From: an uncultured Ruminococcus sp.
Lineage (GTDB): Bacteria; Bacillota; Clostridia; Oscillospirales; Acutalibacteraceae
Length of the DNA stretch: 12,710 nucleotides
Assembly (NCBI GenBank): GCA_946414115.1
Contig: CAMKNF010000046.1
Coordinates: forward strand, 1-12,710
Direction: 5' to 3'
Positions 1-7,292 of the stretch are shown piece after piece; position 1 is the stretch's first letter; each line of letters begins with the position of its first letter. A model generated the notes under the pieces. The model was not told where the DNA came from, searched no databases, and saw only the letters and a program-made list of their open reading frames with translations. The position numbers and the translations under genes were made by a program.

Positions 1-386
1 CGGCAATTGCAAACTCGTTAAGACTTTTAAAACTTCCGCAGAGCATTTTGGATTTGATATCAGACGGAAAAATCTCGGCAGGTCACGCAAGAGCGTTGCT
101 CACGCTTGAGGACGAAAAACTTATGCAGGAGCTTGCAGAGGAGATAATCAAAAAGGATTTATCGGTTCGTCAGGTTGAAAAAATCTGTAAGCAAAAACCA
201 AGACCCGAAAAAGAAGAATTACCCGAAAAGAAACCGTCGTTCTACAGTATGGTAGAGCTTGCGCTCAACGAAAGCCTTGGAAGAAAAATCAAGGTTTCAA
301 AGAATAAGGGCAAGCAGGGCGGAATTTTACAGATTGAGTTTTACTCTGATGAAGAGTTGACGGAGTTATCAAATAAACTAAAGTGA
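1..386 (+). CDS. parB: Chromosome partitioning protein ParB, 3' fragment
   Basis: This is the C-terminal part of a ParB/Spo0J-type DNA-binding protein, cut by the window start. The frame is open from base 3, so the TTG at 48 is not the start. The visible protein reads IANSLRLLKLP, then GKISAGHARALL, which is the helix-turn-helix region that reads parS in this family. A basic linker (KQKPRPEKEELPEKK) and a C-terminal dimerisation-type segment follow, ending in TELSNKLK. ParB spreads around parS near the origin, loads SMC and, with ParA, segregates chromosomes. The N-terminal CTPase domain and any parA gene lie outside the window. I see no convincing parS site here. Only 32 nt separate it from serS, so the two are probably co-transcribed. 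Noc is a close paralogue and cannot be fully excluded from this fragment. Confidence 0.93.
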   Translation, partial: AIANSLRLLKLPQSILDLISDGKISAGHARALLTLEDEKLMQELAEEIIKKDLSVRQVEKICKQKPRPEKEELPEKKPSFYSMVELALNESLGRKIKVSKNKGKQGGILQIEFYSDEELTELSNKLK

Positions 387-418
387 TTGAAAATAACACA
401 AATTGAGGAGAAATAAAA

Positions 419-1699
419 ATGATTGATATTAAATTTTTAAGAGAAAATCCCGACGCAGTAAAGGAAAACATAAAAAAGAAATTTCAGGACAACAAGCTTG
501 AGCTTGTTGACAAGGTAATTGAGCTTGACGCTGAAAGCCGTGCCGTAAAACAGCAGGCTGACGAACTTCGCTCAAACCGCAACAAAATTTCAAAGCAAAT
601 CGGCGCACTTATGGCTCAGGGTAAGAAAGAAGAGGGAATGGCTCTCAAGGAAGAGGTAACACGTCAGGCACAGCTTCTCTCGGAGCTTGAAGAAAAGGAA
701 ACAAAGCTTTCCGATCAGGTAACCGAGATCATGATGCAGATTCCGCAGATAATTGACGAAAAGGTACCGATTGGCAAGGACGATTCGCAGAACGTTGAAA
801 TTGAGCGTTTCGGCGAGCCTGTTGTTCCCGACTACGAAATTCCATACCACACCGACATTATGGAAAAGCTTAACGGCATTGACCTTGACTCTGCAAGAAA
901 GGTTGCAGGCAACGGCTTTTACTATCTTATGGGCGACATTGCAAGACTGCACAGCGCAGTAATTTCTTACGCACGTGACTTTATGATTGACAGAGGCTTC
1001 ACCTACTGCGTACCTCCGTTTATGATTCGAAGCAACGTTGTAACAGGCGTTATGAGCTTTGCCGAGATGGATTCAATGATGTACAAGATTGAGGGCGAGG
1101 ATCTCTATCTTATCGGCACAAGCGAACACTCAATGATTGGCAAATTCATTGACACAATCAATAAAGAGGAAAATCTCCCTTACACTCTCACAAGCTACTC
1201 ACCCTGTTTCAGAAAAGAAAAGGGTGCGCACGGCATTGAGGAGAGAGGCGTTTACAGAATTCATCAGTTTGAAAAGCAGGAAATGATTGTTGTCTGCAAG
1301 CCGGAAGAAAGCAAAATGTGGTTTGACAAGCTCTGGCAGAACACTGTAGATTTGTTCCGCTCGCTCGACATTCCCGTAAGAACTCTTGAATGCTGTTCGG
1401 GCGACCTTGCAGACTTAAAGGTTCGTTCACTCGACGTTGAAGCGTGGTCACCACGTCAGAAAAAGTATTTCGAGGTAGGCTCATGCTCAAACCTCGGCGA
1501 CGCACAGGCTCGCAGACTTAAAATCAGAGTATCTGGCGAGGGCGGTAAAAAGTACTTTGCACATACTCTCAACAACACTGTTGTTGCTCCGCCGAGAATG
1601 CTTATTGCGTTCCTTGAAAACAACCTCAATGAGGACGGCTCTGTTAATATTCCCGTTGCATTAAGACCTTATATGGGTGGCAAAGAGGTTATTAAATAA
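419..1699 (+). CDS. serS: Seryl-tRNA synthetase, divergent type
   Basis: A 426-aa class II aminoacyl-tRNA synthetase that charges tRNA-Ser (and tRNA-Sec where present) in the cytoplasm. Residues 1-110 are the charged, helical N-terminal arm that grips the tRNA long variable arm. The catalytic core has a motif 2 region with CFRKEKGAHG near 263-272 and RIHQFEKQE at 280-288, then SCSNLGDAQARRL at 355-367, and motif 3 around PPRMLIAFLENN (391-402), with Arg393 the conserved arginine. The ATG at 419 has GAGGAG at 405-410, 8 nt upstream. Several signatures differ from the common bacterial form: TSEH (234-237) where Bacillus-type enzymes have TAEV, and LNNT...PPR where they have LNGS...GR. They look closer to the archaeal/eukaryal style. 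It lies just downstream of parB and ends in a bidirectional terminator. Confidence 0.95.
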   Translation: MIDIKFLRENPDAVKENIKKKFQDNKLELVDKVIELDAESRAVKQQADELRSNRNKISKQIGALMAQGKKEEGMALKEEVTRQAQLLSELEEKETKLSDQVTEIMMQIPQIIDEKVPIGKDDSQNVEIERFGEPVVPDYEIPYHTDIMEKLNGIDLDSARKVAGNGFYYLMGDIARLHSAVISYARDFMIDRGFTYCVPPFMIRSNVVTGVMSFAEMDSMMYKIEGEDLYLIGTSEHSMIGKFIDTINKEENLPYTLTSYSPCFRKEKGAHGIEERGVYRIHQFEKQEMIVVCKPEESKMWFDKLWQNTVDLFRSLDIPVRTLECCSGDLADLKVRSLDVEAWSPRQKKYFEVGSCSNLGDAQARRLKIRVSGEGGKKYFAHTLNNTVVAPPRMLIAFLENNLNEDGSVNIPVALRPYMGGKEVIK

Positions 1700-1741
1700 T
1701 TCGGAATTATATATTCACAATAAAATGCAGTAAAAAATAAA

Positions 1742-1773
1742 ACAGGACTGTCAGATTAATTTGACAGTCCTGT
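1742..1773. terminator. Bidirectional intrinsic terminator between serS and the DUF2752 gene
   Basis: A perfect 12-bp stem (ACAGGACTGTCA / TGACAGTCCTGT) encloses an 8-nt loop. It lies 42 nt after the serS stop, between convergent genes. The minus-strand reading is followed by a strong T-rich tail (TTTTATTTTTT), so it should stop the leftward DUF4234-DUF2752 transcript well. The plus-strand tail (CTTTATAG) is weaker but plausible for serS. Confidence 0.88.
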
Positions 1774-1873
1774 CTTTATAGTAAAAACTAAATATTAATA
1801 TAGCTGCTTATGATAATACATATTGACATTAAATATTGGTATTTGAATTATTGCAACCTATCCACCAGACCGA

Positions 1874-1900
1874 AATTCCGAATTACGCATTCCGAATTCC
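1874..1900. repeat. Heptad repeat of the NCGNATT type, copy 1
   Basis: The stretch is built from 7-nt units of the form CCGAATT / ACGCATT / CCGAATT. The same unit type recurs at 4505-4537 in the dnaA-dnaN gap. The preceding bases (AACCTATCCACCAGACCG) also resemble the right part of the large repeat after dnaA, so this is probably a degraded copy of that family. It sits in the 207-bp gap between serS and the DUF2752 gene, which otherwise holds only the terminator. Confidence 0.6.
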
Positions 1901-1906
1901 ACATTA

Positions 1907-2302
1907 TTATAACGGTGCAAGAAAACTGAAATACGGAATATTTCTCAGCACGCCGAACAAAACAAAACAGCAGATTAAAACAATCGTAAGAATATTAAAC
2001 CATTTGCTGTTCGGCATATTACCGGTTTTGATATAACTTCTGACGGATACAACTGCAAGAACAATAAACAAGGGAGACAAAATCATGATAGCGGCATTCT
2101 GGTGAAGAGCAGTTACAAAATCAAGCTGAAACAGGCTTATGAACATTCGTGAAATTCCGCAACCGGGGCAGTAAAGACCCGTTACCAGATGAAACGGACA
2201 GGGAATTGCAAAGCCTGTAAGGCGATTGATTATGTAATATAAAATTCCGGCTGCGACCAGAATTGCCGCAGCCGTAATCATCTTTTTAATTCTTTTTTTC
2301 AT
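1907..2302 (-). CDS. DUF2752 family small membrane protein
   Basis: The 131-aa product begins with a basic MKKRIKK, then has three or four hydrophobic segments (about 8-28, 70-90 and 104-122). Between the first two lies the DUF2752 signature CPFHLVTGLYCPGCGISR (35-52), with four cysteines in CPFH and CPGC plus a conserved Arg. The family has no established biochemical role to my knowledge. DUF2752 genes are often seen beside TM2/DUF4234-like membrane proteins, as here. I chose the ATG at 2302. An in-frame TTG at 2308 is possible, and neither has a clear Shine-Dalgarno sequence. It follows the DUF4234 gene by 9 nt, so translation is probably coupled. It ends at the shared terminator at 1742-1773. 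Confidence 0.85.
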   Translation of the reverse strand: MKKRIKKMITAAAILVAAGILYYIINRLTGFAIPCPFHLVTGLYCPGCGISRMFISLFQLDFVTALHQNAAIMILSPLFIVLAVVSVRSYIKTGNMPNSKWFNILTIVLICCFVLFGVLRNIPYFSFLAPL

Positions 2303-2311
2303 CAGCAAGAA

Positions 2312-2656
2312 TTATGACATTTTGTTAAGCTCATTCTGCATAAGAGCATAAGCAATAATGCCTAAACCGAAAATCTCAAGAATAAGGTAAAGAACACCTG
2401 CATTTGAGTCAGAGGGCATATTTCTCATAGCCTTTGCCTCATTAATTTTTTCTCCCTGCTTGTAAGCCCAGTAGATACCATAGATGCCGCAAGTTACAAG
2501 TGTAAGAAGAAATACAATTCCGCCGGAAGTTCCGTCCTGAGCGTGACCCGAAGCAACGTTTGTTTCGTTTGCAAGGACAATCATCCAATAGATACCATAG
2601 ATACCACAAGTTACAATTGAGAGTACAATGCATAAAGCAATATTTCTCTTATTCAT
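2312..2656 (-). CDS. DUF4234-type small membrane protein with duplicated motif
   Basis: A 114-aa membrane protein with three hydrophobic segments (about 6-28, 45-63 and 87-106). The motif VTCGIYGIYW occurs twice, near residues 15-24 and 54-63, which matches DUF4234 and resembles the CD225/TM2 class of short multi-pass proteins. No catalytic residues are apparent and the function is unknown. The ATG at 2656 has a perfect AGGAGG at 2664-2669 with 7-nt spacing, and a strong sigma-A promoter lies just upstream (2686-2714). It is the first gene of a two-gene operon with the DUF2752 gene, divergent from dnaA. Its two motif copies are almost identical in DNA sequence too. Confidence 0.85.
   Translation of the reverse strand: MNKRNIALCIVLSIVTCGIYGIYWMIVLANETNVASGHAQDGTSGGIVFLLTLVTCGIYGIYWAYKQGEKINEAKAMRNMPSDSNAGVLYLILEIFGLGIIAYALMQNELNKMS
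2468..2616. repeat. Internal direct repeat within the DUF4234 gene
   Basis: Positions 2468-2499 and 2585-2616 are 32-nt direct copies differing at three positions by my count, with an offset of 117 nt (39 codons). They encode the two VTCGIYGIYW motifs. The near identity at silent positions points to recent duplication or gene conversion rather than an ancient repeat. Confidence 0.8.
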
Positions 2657-2685
2657 TTGTCTACCTCCTATAATTTGGTAGTTTT

Positions 2686-2714
2686 ATTATATATTATTAT
2701 GCTTTAAAAGTCAA
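2686..2714 (-). promoter_or_regulatory. Sigma-A-type promoter for the DUF4234-DUF2752 operon
   Basis: On the minus strand this reads TTGACT (2714-2709), a 17-bp spacer, then a perfect TATAAT (2691-2686). The Shine-Dalgarno AGGAGG follows about 17 nt after the -10. It is the best promoter match I found in the window and points away from dnaA. Confidence 0.8.
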
Positions 2715-2784
2715 TATATTTCTGCACAAAATTAAAAAATTTCGACAAATAGTTCAAAAATTTTTGGCGATGGTTTTTAGTCCG

Positions 2785-2825
2785 TTATAAAAGTCGGATT
2801 TTTAAATCATATCCGACTTTTATAA
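2785..2825. repeat. 15-bp perfect inverted repeat upstream of dnaA
   Basis: The arms TTATAAAAGTCGGAT (2785-2799) and ATCCGACTTTTATAA (2811-2825) are exact complements around an 11-nt AT loop. The right arm runs into a T-rich tract on the + strand, so an intrinsic terminator or insulator shielding the dnaA promoter is possible, although no rightward gene ends just upstream. An operator or an extruding origin element is the alternative. Confidence 0.75.
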
Positions 2826-2838
2826 TGTGCTAAAATAC

Positions 2839-2867
2839 TTGCATTATCGGCAGTTTTGAGGTATAAT
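2839..2867 (+). promoter_or_regulatory. Probable dnaA promoter
   Basis: TTGCAT (2839-2844), a 17-bp spacer and a perfect TATAAT (2862-2867) lie about 85 nt before the dnaA start. The -35 is only a partial match. A CACA-core box candidate (2826-2834) lies just upstream and another (2917-2925) lies in the leader, which would suit DnaA autoregulation, but this is inference. Confidence 0.6.
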
Positions 2868-2952
2868 TATATGGAATGGTATTTTGATAATGGGATAAAA
2901 TTCGGAAATTAAAAAATGTGCAGTTTTTAACTGTATTTTATGAGAGGAAGGT

Positions 2953-4284
<1,332 letters not shown>

Positions 4285-4537
4285 GCAGGGTAGCCCCTGC
4301 GGGCAAATCGAGTGGAAAAGTCAGTTTTTTTGGAAAAAATTCTAGCCCGAATTTTAAATTAATATATAGGTGACGTTGAATTTTATAGTGTAGGGGACAG
4401 CATCCCTGACGTCCCAAAACGCTGCAAATATATCAATCAATCCGAGAAAAATAAACCTATCAAAACAACATACAACATTATAAATTCGGAGCGAAGCGAC
4501 CCATAATTCCGCATTACGAATTACGAATTCCGAATTA
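4285..4537 (+). repeat. Large mosaic repeat, copy A (after dnaA)
   Basis: It begins at the first base after the dnaA stop with a small hairpin (GCAGGG, loop TAGC, CCCTGC). A stretch at 4301-4377 follows that aligns without gaps to 11041-11117 after gyrB, about two thirds identical by eye. Next is the hairpin core at 4390-4415 (GTAGGGGAC...GACGTCCC), then AACGCTGC and the segment ACATTATAAATTCGGA shared with copy C. It ends in NCGNATT heptads. It lacks the 83-bp module present in copies B and C. No gene is visible in it. Confidence 0.8.
4505..4537. repeat. Heptad repeat of the NCGNATT type, copy 2
   Basis: Tandem 7-nt units (CCGCATT, ACGAATT, ACGAATT, CCGAATT) form the right edge of mosaic repeat A. 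The same unit type occurs at 1874-1900. The units are partly self-complementary through AATT. Confidence 0.7.
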
Positions 4538-4557
4538 AATTTTTCGTGCACTCGGCT

Positions 4558-4657
4558 AACATTTTCATAAACATTCCACTAACATAAATCAACGCAATGT
4601 TGAATGTTAAAAATTTGTTGAATATTGTTTACGTTTTACAAACATTTTCTAAAAACA
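4558..4657. repeat. Helically phased short AACA/TGTT array
   Basis: AACA occurs on the + strand at 4558, 4570, 4581, 4641 and 4654, and as TGTT at 4598, 4605, 4616 and 4626, many extended to WAACATT or TGTTGAAT. Spacings of 12 and 11 in the first group and 11 and 10 in the second are close to one DNA turn. Direct-strand motifs flank a block of reverse ones. AT-rich composition alone makes some such matches likely. Confidence 0.45.
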
Positions 4658-4722
4658 GGTTGTGGACGTAAAAATTCAGTGTACAAGCCATATTTTGTGA
4701 CTTTCCTATATTTTAACATCAC

Positions 4723-4737
4723 CTACTACGACTACGG
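4723..4737. other. Candidate DnaA-trio tract
   Basis: The + strand reads CTACTACGACTACGG. On the other strand, read 3' to 5', this is GAT-GAT-GCT-GAT-GCC, and three of the five triplets fit the DnaA-trio consensus that loads DnaA on single strands in B. subtilis. It lies downstream of the weak box at 4661-4669 and is followed by an AT-rich run, the order known for basal unwinding systems. Confidence 0.4.
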
Positions 4738-4775
4738 AAAAATAAATATTATTAAGATAGGAGAAGAAAACTGCC

Positions 4776-5882
4776 GTGAAAATTTCGTGTTTAAGAACCG
4801 ACCTTGCAAATGCAGTGTCAAATGTTTCAAGAGCCGTTTCTACAAAGGCCGCTATTCCTGCACTTGAAGGCGTGCTGATAAAAGCATACGATAACAAGCT
4901 CAATATCTCGGGATATAATCTTGAGATTGGCATTACAACAGACATTGAGGCTACAATTCAGGCGGAGGGAGAAATTGTTGTCAGCGCAAAGCTGTTTCTG
5001 GACATTGTAAGACGACTTCCCGAAGAAATAGTTATGATTGAAACTGATGACAGAATGGTTACCTACATAACCTGCGGTCACGTTGACTATCAGATTGTCG
5101 GTATGTCGTCGGTTGAATACCCCGATTTGCCGAGCTTTGAACAGACTGACTCAATAACAGTCAACGCAAAAATCCTGCGTGAGATGATTCGCCAGACAGT
5201 TTATGCAGTCAGCGAGAACACTGCAAAGCCTATTTACACAGGCTCACTGTTTGAAATTGAGGACGGCAATTTCAGAATTGTCGCTGTTGACGGCTACAGA
5301 ATGGCAATAAGAAACGAAAATGTTGACAGTGAAAGCAAAACGAGCTTTGTAGTCCCCGGCAAAACACAGCAGGAAGTTTTAAAGCTTTTAACAGACGATG
5401 ATGAAAATGTTGAAATCATTATCGGTCAGCGACATATCACATTCAAGGTTAAAAATTACCGTGTAATTTCACGTCTTATCGAGGGTACGTTCCTCGACTA
5501 TAACACGACTATTCCGAAAGAGGCAAAAACCGAAATTGTGATGAACACAAGAAGTATCATCAACGCAATTGAGAGAATGTCGCTTTTGAATAATGACAGA
5601 GTGCAAAGTCCCGTAAGGTGCATTTTTGCCGACGATGAAATCAAGCTTTCATGTGCGTCAGCAGTTGGTAAAGCAAGCGATGTGCTGTCAGTTCCGATAA
5701 TCGGCGATCCGGTTGAAATCGGCTTTAACAACCGCTATATGCTTGACGCTCTTAAGAACACTGATACCGACGAAATCAAGCTGATACTTAACGGTCCTAC
5801 TGCTCCGATGATTATTAAGCCAATAAAAGGTGACAGCTTTTTGTGCTTTGTACTTCCGATGAGGCTTGCAAATGAGAACTGA
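4776..5882 (+). CDS. dnaN: DNA polymerase III beta subunit (sliding clamp)
   Basis: A 368-aa protein of normal beta-clamp length that forms a ring dimer around DNA and tethers polymerase III and other clamp-binding proteins. Three similar domains are expected at about 1-120, 121-250 and 251-368. Recognisable pieces are MKISCLRTDLANAV at the N terminus, a GHVDYQIVGMSSVEYPDLP segment (101-119) closing domain 1, GSLFEIEDGNFRIVAVDGYR in domain 2 and the C-terminal FVLPMRL typical of the family. It uses a GTG start at 4776. The Shine-Dalgarno AGGAG (4759-4763) is 12 nt away, longer than optimal, and no better in-frame start is nearby. Its end overlaps the next gene by 11 nt. Confidence 0.98.
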   Translation: MKISCLRTDLANAVSNVSRAVSTKAAIPALEGVLIKAYDNKLNISGYNLEIGITTDIEATIQAEGEIVVSAKLFLDIVRRLPEEIVMIETDDRMVTYITCGHVDYQIVGMSSVEYPDLPSFEQTDSITVNAKILREMIRQTVYAVSENTAKPIYTGSLFEIEDGNFRIVAVDGYRMAIRNENVDSESKTSFVVPGKTQQEVLKLLTDDDENVEIIIGQRHITFKVKNYRVISRLIEGTFLDYNTTIPKEAKTEIVMNTRSIINAIERMSLLNNDRVQSPVRCIFADDEIKLSCASAVGKASDVLSVPIIGDPVEIGFNNRYMLDALKNTDTDEIKLILNGPTAPMIIKPIKGDSFLCFVLPMRLANEN

Positions 5883-6084
5883 GAAGATTACAATTGACAG
5901 CGAATTTATAAAATTGCAGGATTTATTAAAGCTCGGCGGAGCAGTTGACACAGGCGGAATGGCAAAGGTTGTCATTCAGAACGGCGAGGTTGAGGTAAAC
6001 GGAGAAATCTGCACCATGCGAGGAAAAAAGATGCGCAAGGGCGATTTTGCAGTTTTTGACAATCTGAGATTAGAAGTTATCTGA
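5872..6084 (+). CDS. yaaA: S4 domain RNA-binding protein (YaaA/RlbA type)
   Basis: A 70-aa protein that is almost entirely an S4 RNA-binding fold: IKLQDLLKLGGAVDTGG (about 12-28), then a segment ending NGEVEVNGEICTMRGKKMRKGD. This matches the small S4 protein found between dnaN and recF in B. subtilis (YaaA). Its exact RNA target is not settled; a ribosome-related role has been suggested for the family. I place the start at the ATG at 5872, with GAGG at 5861-5864 and 7-nt spacing, rather than the TTG two codons earlier. It overlaps dnaN by 11 nt, which implies translational coupling. A repeat element separates it from recF. Confidence 0.92.
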   Translation: MRTEKITIDSEFIKLQDLLKLGGAVDTGGMAKVVIQNGEVEVNGEICTMRGKKMRKGDFAVFDNLRLEVI

Positions 6085-6112
6085 TTTGAAACCATAGTAA
6101 AACTAATTTTTC

Positions 6113-6189
6113 GTAGGGACACGGCGTGCCGTGTCCGCAAGTAAATATCCATTGTAAATATTTCACAGCGGAGGAGAGTCGTTCCCTAC
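6113..6189. repeat. Small MITE-like element between yaaA and recF
   Basis: The 77-bp unit has inverted ends GTAGGGA (6113-6119) and TCCCTAC (6183-6189). Its left half contains the hairpin GGACACGGC, loop GT, GCCGTGTCC (6117-6136), identical to that in copy B at 7643-7668 and one base from copy C at 11129-11154. The right end stops 5 nt before the recF ATG. The 110-bp gap holds little else. Confidence 0.85.
6170..6176 (+). promoter_or_regulatory. Displaced ribosome binding site of recF, inside the repeat
   Basis: GGAGGAG is the only good Shine-Dalgarno match upstream of recF, but it ends 18 nt before the ATG at 6195, well beyond the usual 5-10 nt. No in-frame start codon lies at a better distance. 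The site is part of the repeat element. Confidence 0.55.
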
Positions 6190-6194
6190 AAAGT

Positions 6195-7292
6195 ATGAAA
6201 GTAATAGCAGTAAAATTTGAAAATTACAGAAATCTGAAAAATGATATAATACAGCCCTGTGACGGCGTGAACATTATCTACGGTGACAACGCACAGGGAA
6301 AAACTAATCTGCTTGAGGCAATCTGGCTGTTCTGCGGAGGACATTCGTTCCGCAGTGCAAAGGACAGCGAGGTAATCAGGTGGGACGAAAACTACGCAAG
6401 GCTTGAAATGAGATTTTTCGGGCAGGAGCGTGAGCAGACTGCAAAGCTTGTGTTCGCAGGCAACAAAAAGCAACTCGAAATCAACGGAGTTGAAAAGAAA
6501 TCTGCGGCGGCGCTGATTGAAAAATTCTGCGCAGTTGTGTTTTCGCCCGAGCATCTCAATCTGATAAAGAGAGGACCTTCGCAGAGAAGAAAATTCATTG
6601 ACAGCGCAATTTGCAGGGAAAAACTGCAAAACGCCGTAATCCTCTCAAAATTCAACAGAGTTTTAGTACAGCGAAATTCGCTTTTAAAAGATATTTACAG
6701 ACGTCCGTCGCTTGAGGACACACTGTCCGTATGGGATGAGCCGCTTGTTTTAAACGGCGCAATGCTCATAAAAAAGCGTATGGACTATGTTGAAATGCTC
6801 TCACAGAGGGCAAAAAACTATCACGACGGAATTTCAAAAAACAGCGAAAATCTGGAGATTAAATACATCTCCTCGATTGATGCGGAAATGTCCGACAGCA
6901 CAGATGAAATTGCAGAAAAGTTCAGAAAAAAACTGAATGACAACAGAAACGATGACATCCGCACAGGCGTTACAAACTTCGGACCGCACAGGGATGATAT
7001 TGAAATTCTGATTAATGGAAAGAATGCAAGAGCCTTTGGGTCGCAGGGACAGCAGAGAAGTGCTGTTTTGTCACTTAAACTTGCCGAAGCGTCGGTGCTT
7101 AAGGAGAGAATGGGCGAAGAGCCTGTTATTCTTCTTGATGACGTACTCTCGGAGCTTGACTCAAAACGTCAGGATTTTCTGCTCAACGAGCTTAAGGACT
7201 GTCAGGTTTTCATAACCTGCTGTGAAAAGTCGAACAAGGAACAGCTCAAAGAGGGAAAAATCTTTCTGCTGAAAAACGGGGAGGTCTGCTGA
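6195..7292 (+). CDS. recF: DNA replication and repair protein RecF
   Basis: A 365-aa SMC-like ATPase that helps RecO/RecR load RecA at gaps in stalled or damaged forks. It starts MKVIAVKFENYRNLKN, the normal RecF N terminus. Key motifs are Walker A GDNAQGKT (30-37), the ABC signature FGSQGQQRS (281-289) and Walker B with D-loop PVILLDDVLSELD (310-322). Reading the gene from a GTG at 6126 would add 23 residues encoded by a repeat and unlike RecF, so the ATG at 6195 is chosen. Its stop overlaps the remB ATG by one base (TGATG), so the two are translationally coupled. Length is typical of the family. Confidence 0.97.
   Translation: MKVIAVKFENYRNLKNDIIQPCDGVNIIYGDNAQGKTNLLEAIWLFCGGHSFRSAKDSEVIRWDENYARLEMRFFGQEREQTAKLVFAGNKKQLEINGVEKKSAAALIEKFCAVVFSPEHLNLIKRGPSQRRKFIDSAICREKLQNAVILSKFNRVLVQRNSLLKDIYRRPSLEDTLSVWDEPLVLNGAMLIKKRMDYVEMLSQRAKNYHDGISKNSENLEIKYISSIDAEMSDSTDEIAEKFRKKLNDNRNDDIRTGVTNFGPHRDDIEILINGKNARAFGSQGQQRSAVLSLKLAEASVLKERMGEEPVILLDDVLSELDSKRQDFLLNELKDCQVFITCCEKSNKEQLKEGKIFLLKNGEVC

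Larger units (their letters stand above)
2657..2952. other. Candidate upstream half of oriC (divergent intergenic region)
   Basis: A 296-bp AT-rich gap between divergent genes, in the place of the upstream origin box cluster in Bacillus-type bipartite origins. It has no consensus TTATNCACA box. Three weak candidates share a CACA core: TTCTGCACA at 2720-2728 (one mismatch to TTATNCACA), and, on the minus strand, 2826-2834 (TTTAGCACA) and 2917-2925 (AACTGCACA). It also holds the dnaA promoter, a 15-bp inverted repeat and the leftward promoter. The origin assignment rests on gene context. Confidence 0.5.
4538..4775. other. Candidate downstream half of oriC / unwinding region (dnaA-dnaN gap)
   Basis: This non-repeat, AT-rich 238-bp stretch lies where the unwinding element sits in Bacillus-type origins. 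From left to right it holds a phased array of AACA motifs (4558-4657), a possible weak DnaA box TGTGGACGT (4661-4669), a DnaA-trio-like tract (4723-4737) and a very AT-rich run (4738-4758) before the dnaN ribosome site. No consensus box is present. I saw no clear promoter for dnaN, which may be read from the dnaA promoter. Confidence 0.5.

Noticed and set aside
4285..4331. Intrinsic terminator after dnaA
   Set aside because: The GCAGGG/CCCTGC stem is 23 nt from the T run, so the two do not form a standard terminator.
4625..4867. Open frame of 80 codons across the dnaA-dnaN gap
   Set aside because: It overlaps the dnaN start in another frame, has no ribosome site and its product is compositionally odd. 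The gap looks like origin DNA.
6126..6194. In-frame GTG extension of recF (23 extra codons)
   Set aside because: It lies wholly in the repeat element, the added residues are unlike RecF, and the ATG at 6195 gives the normal family N terminus.
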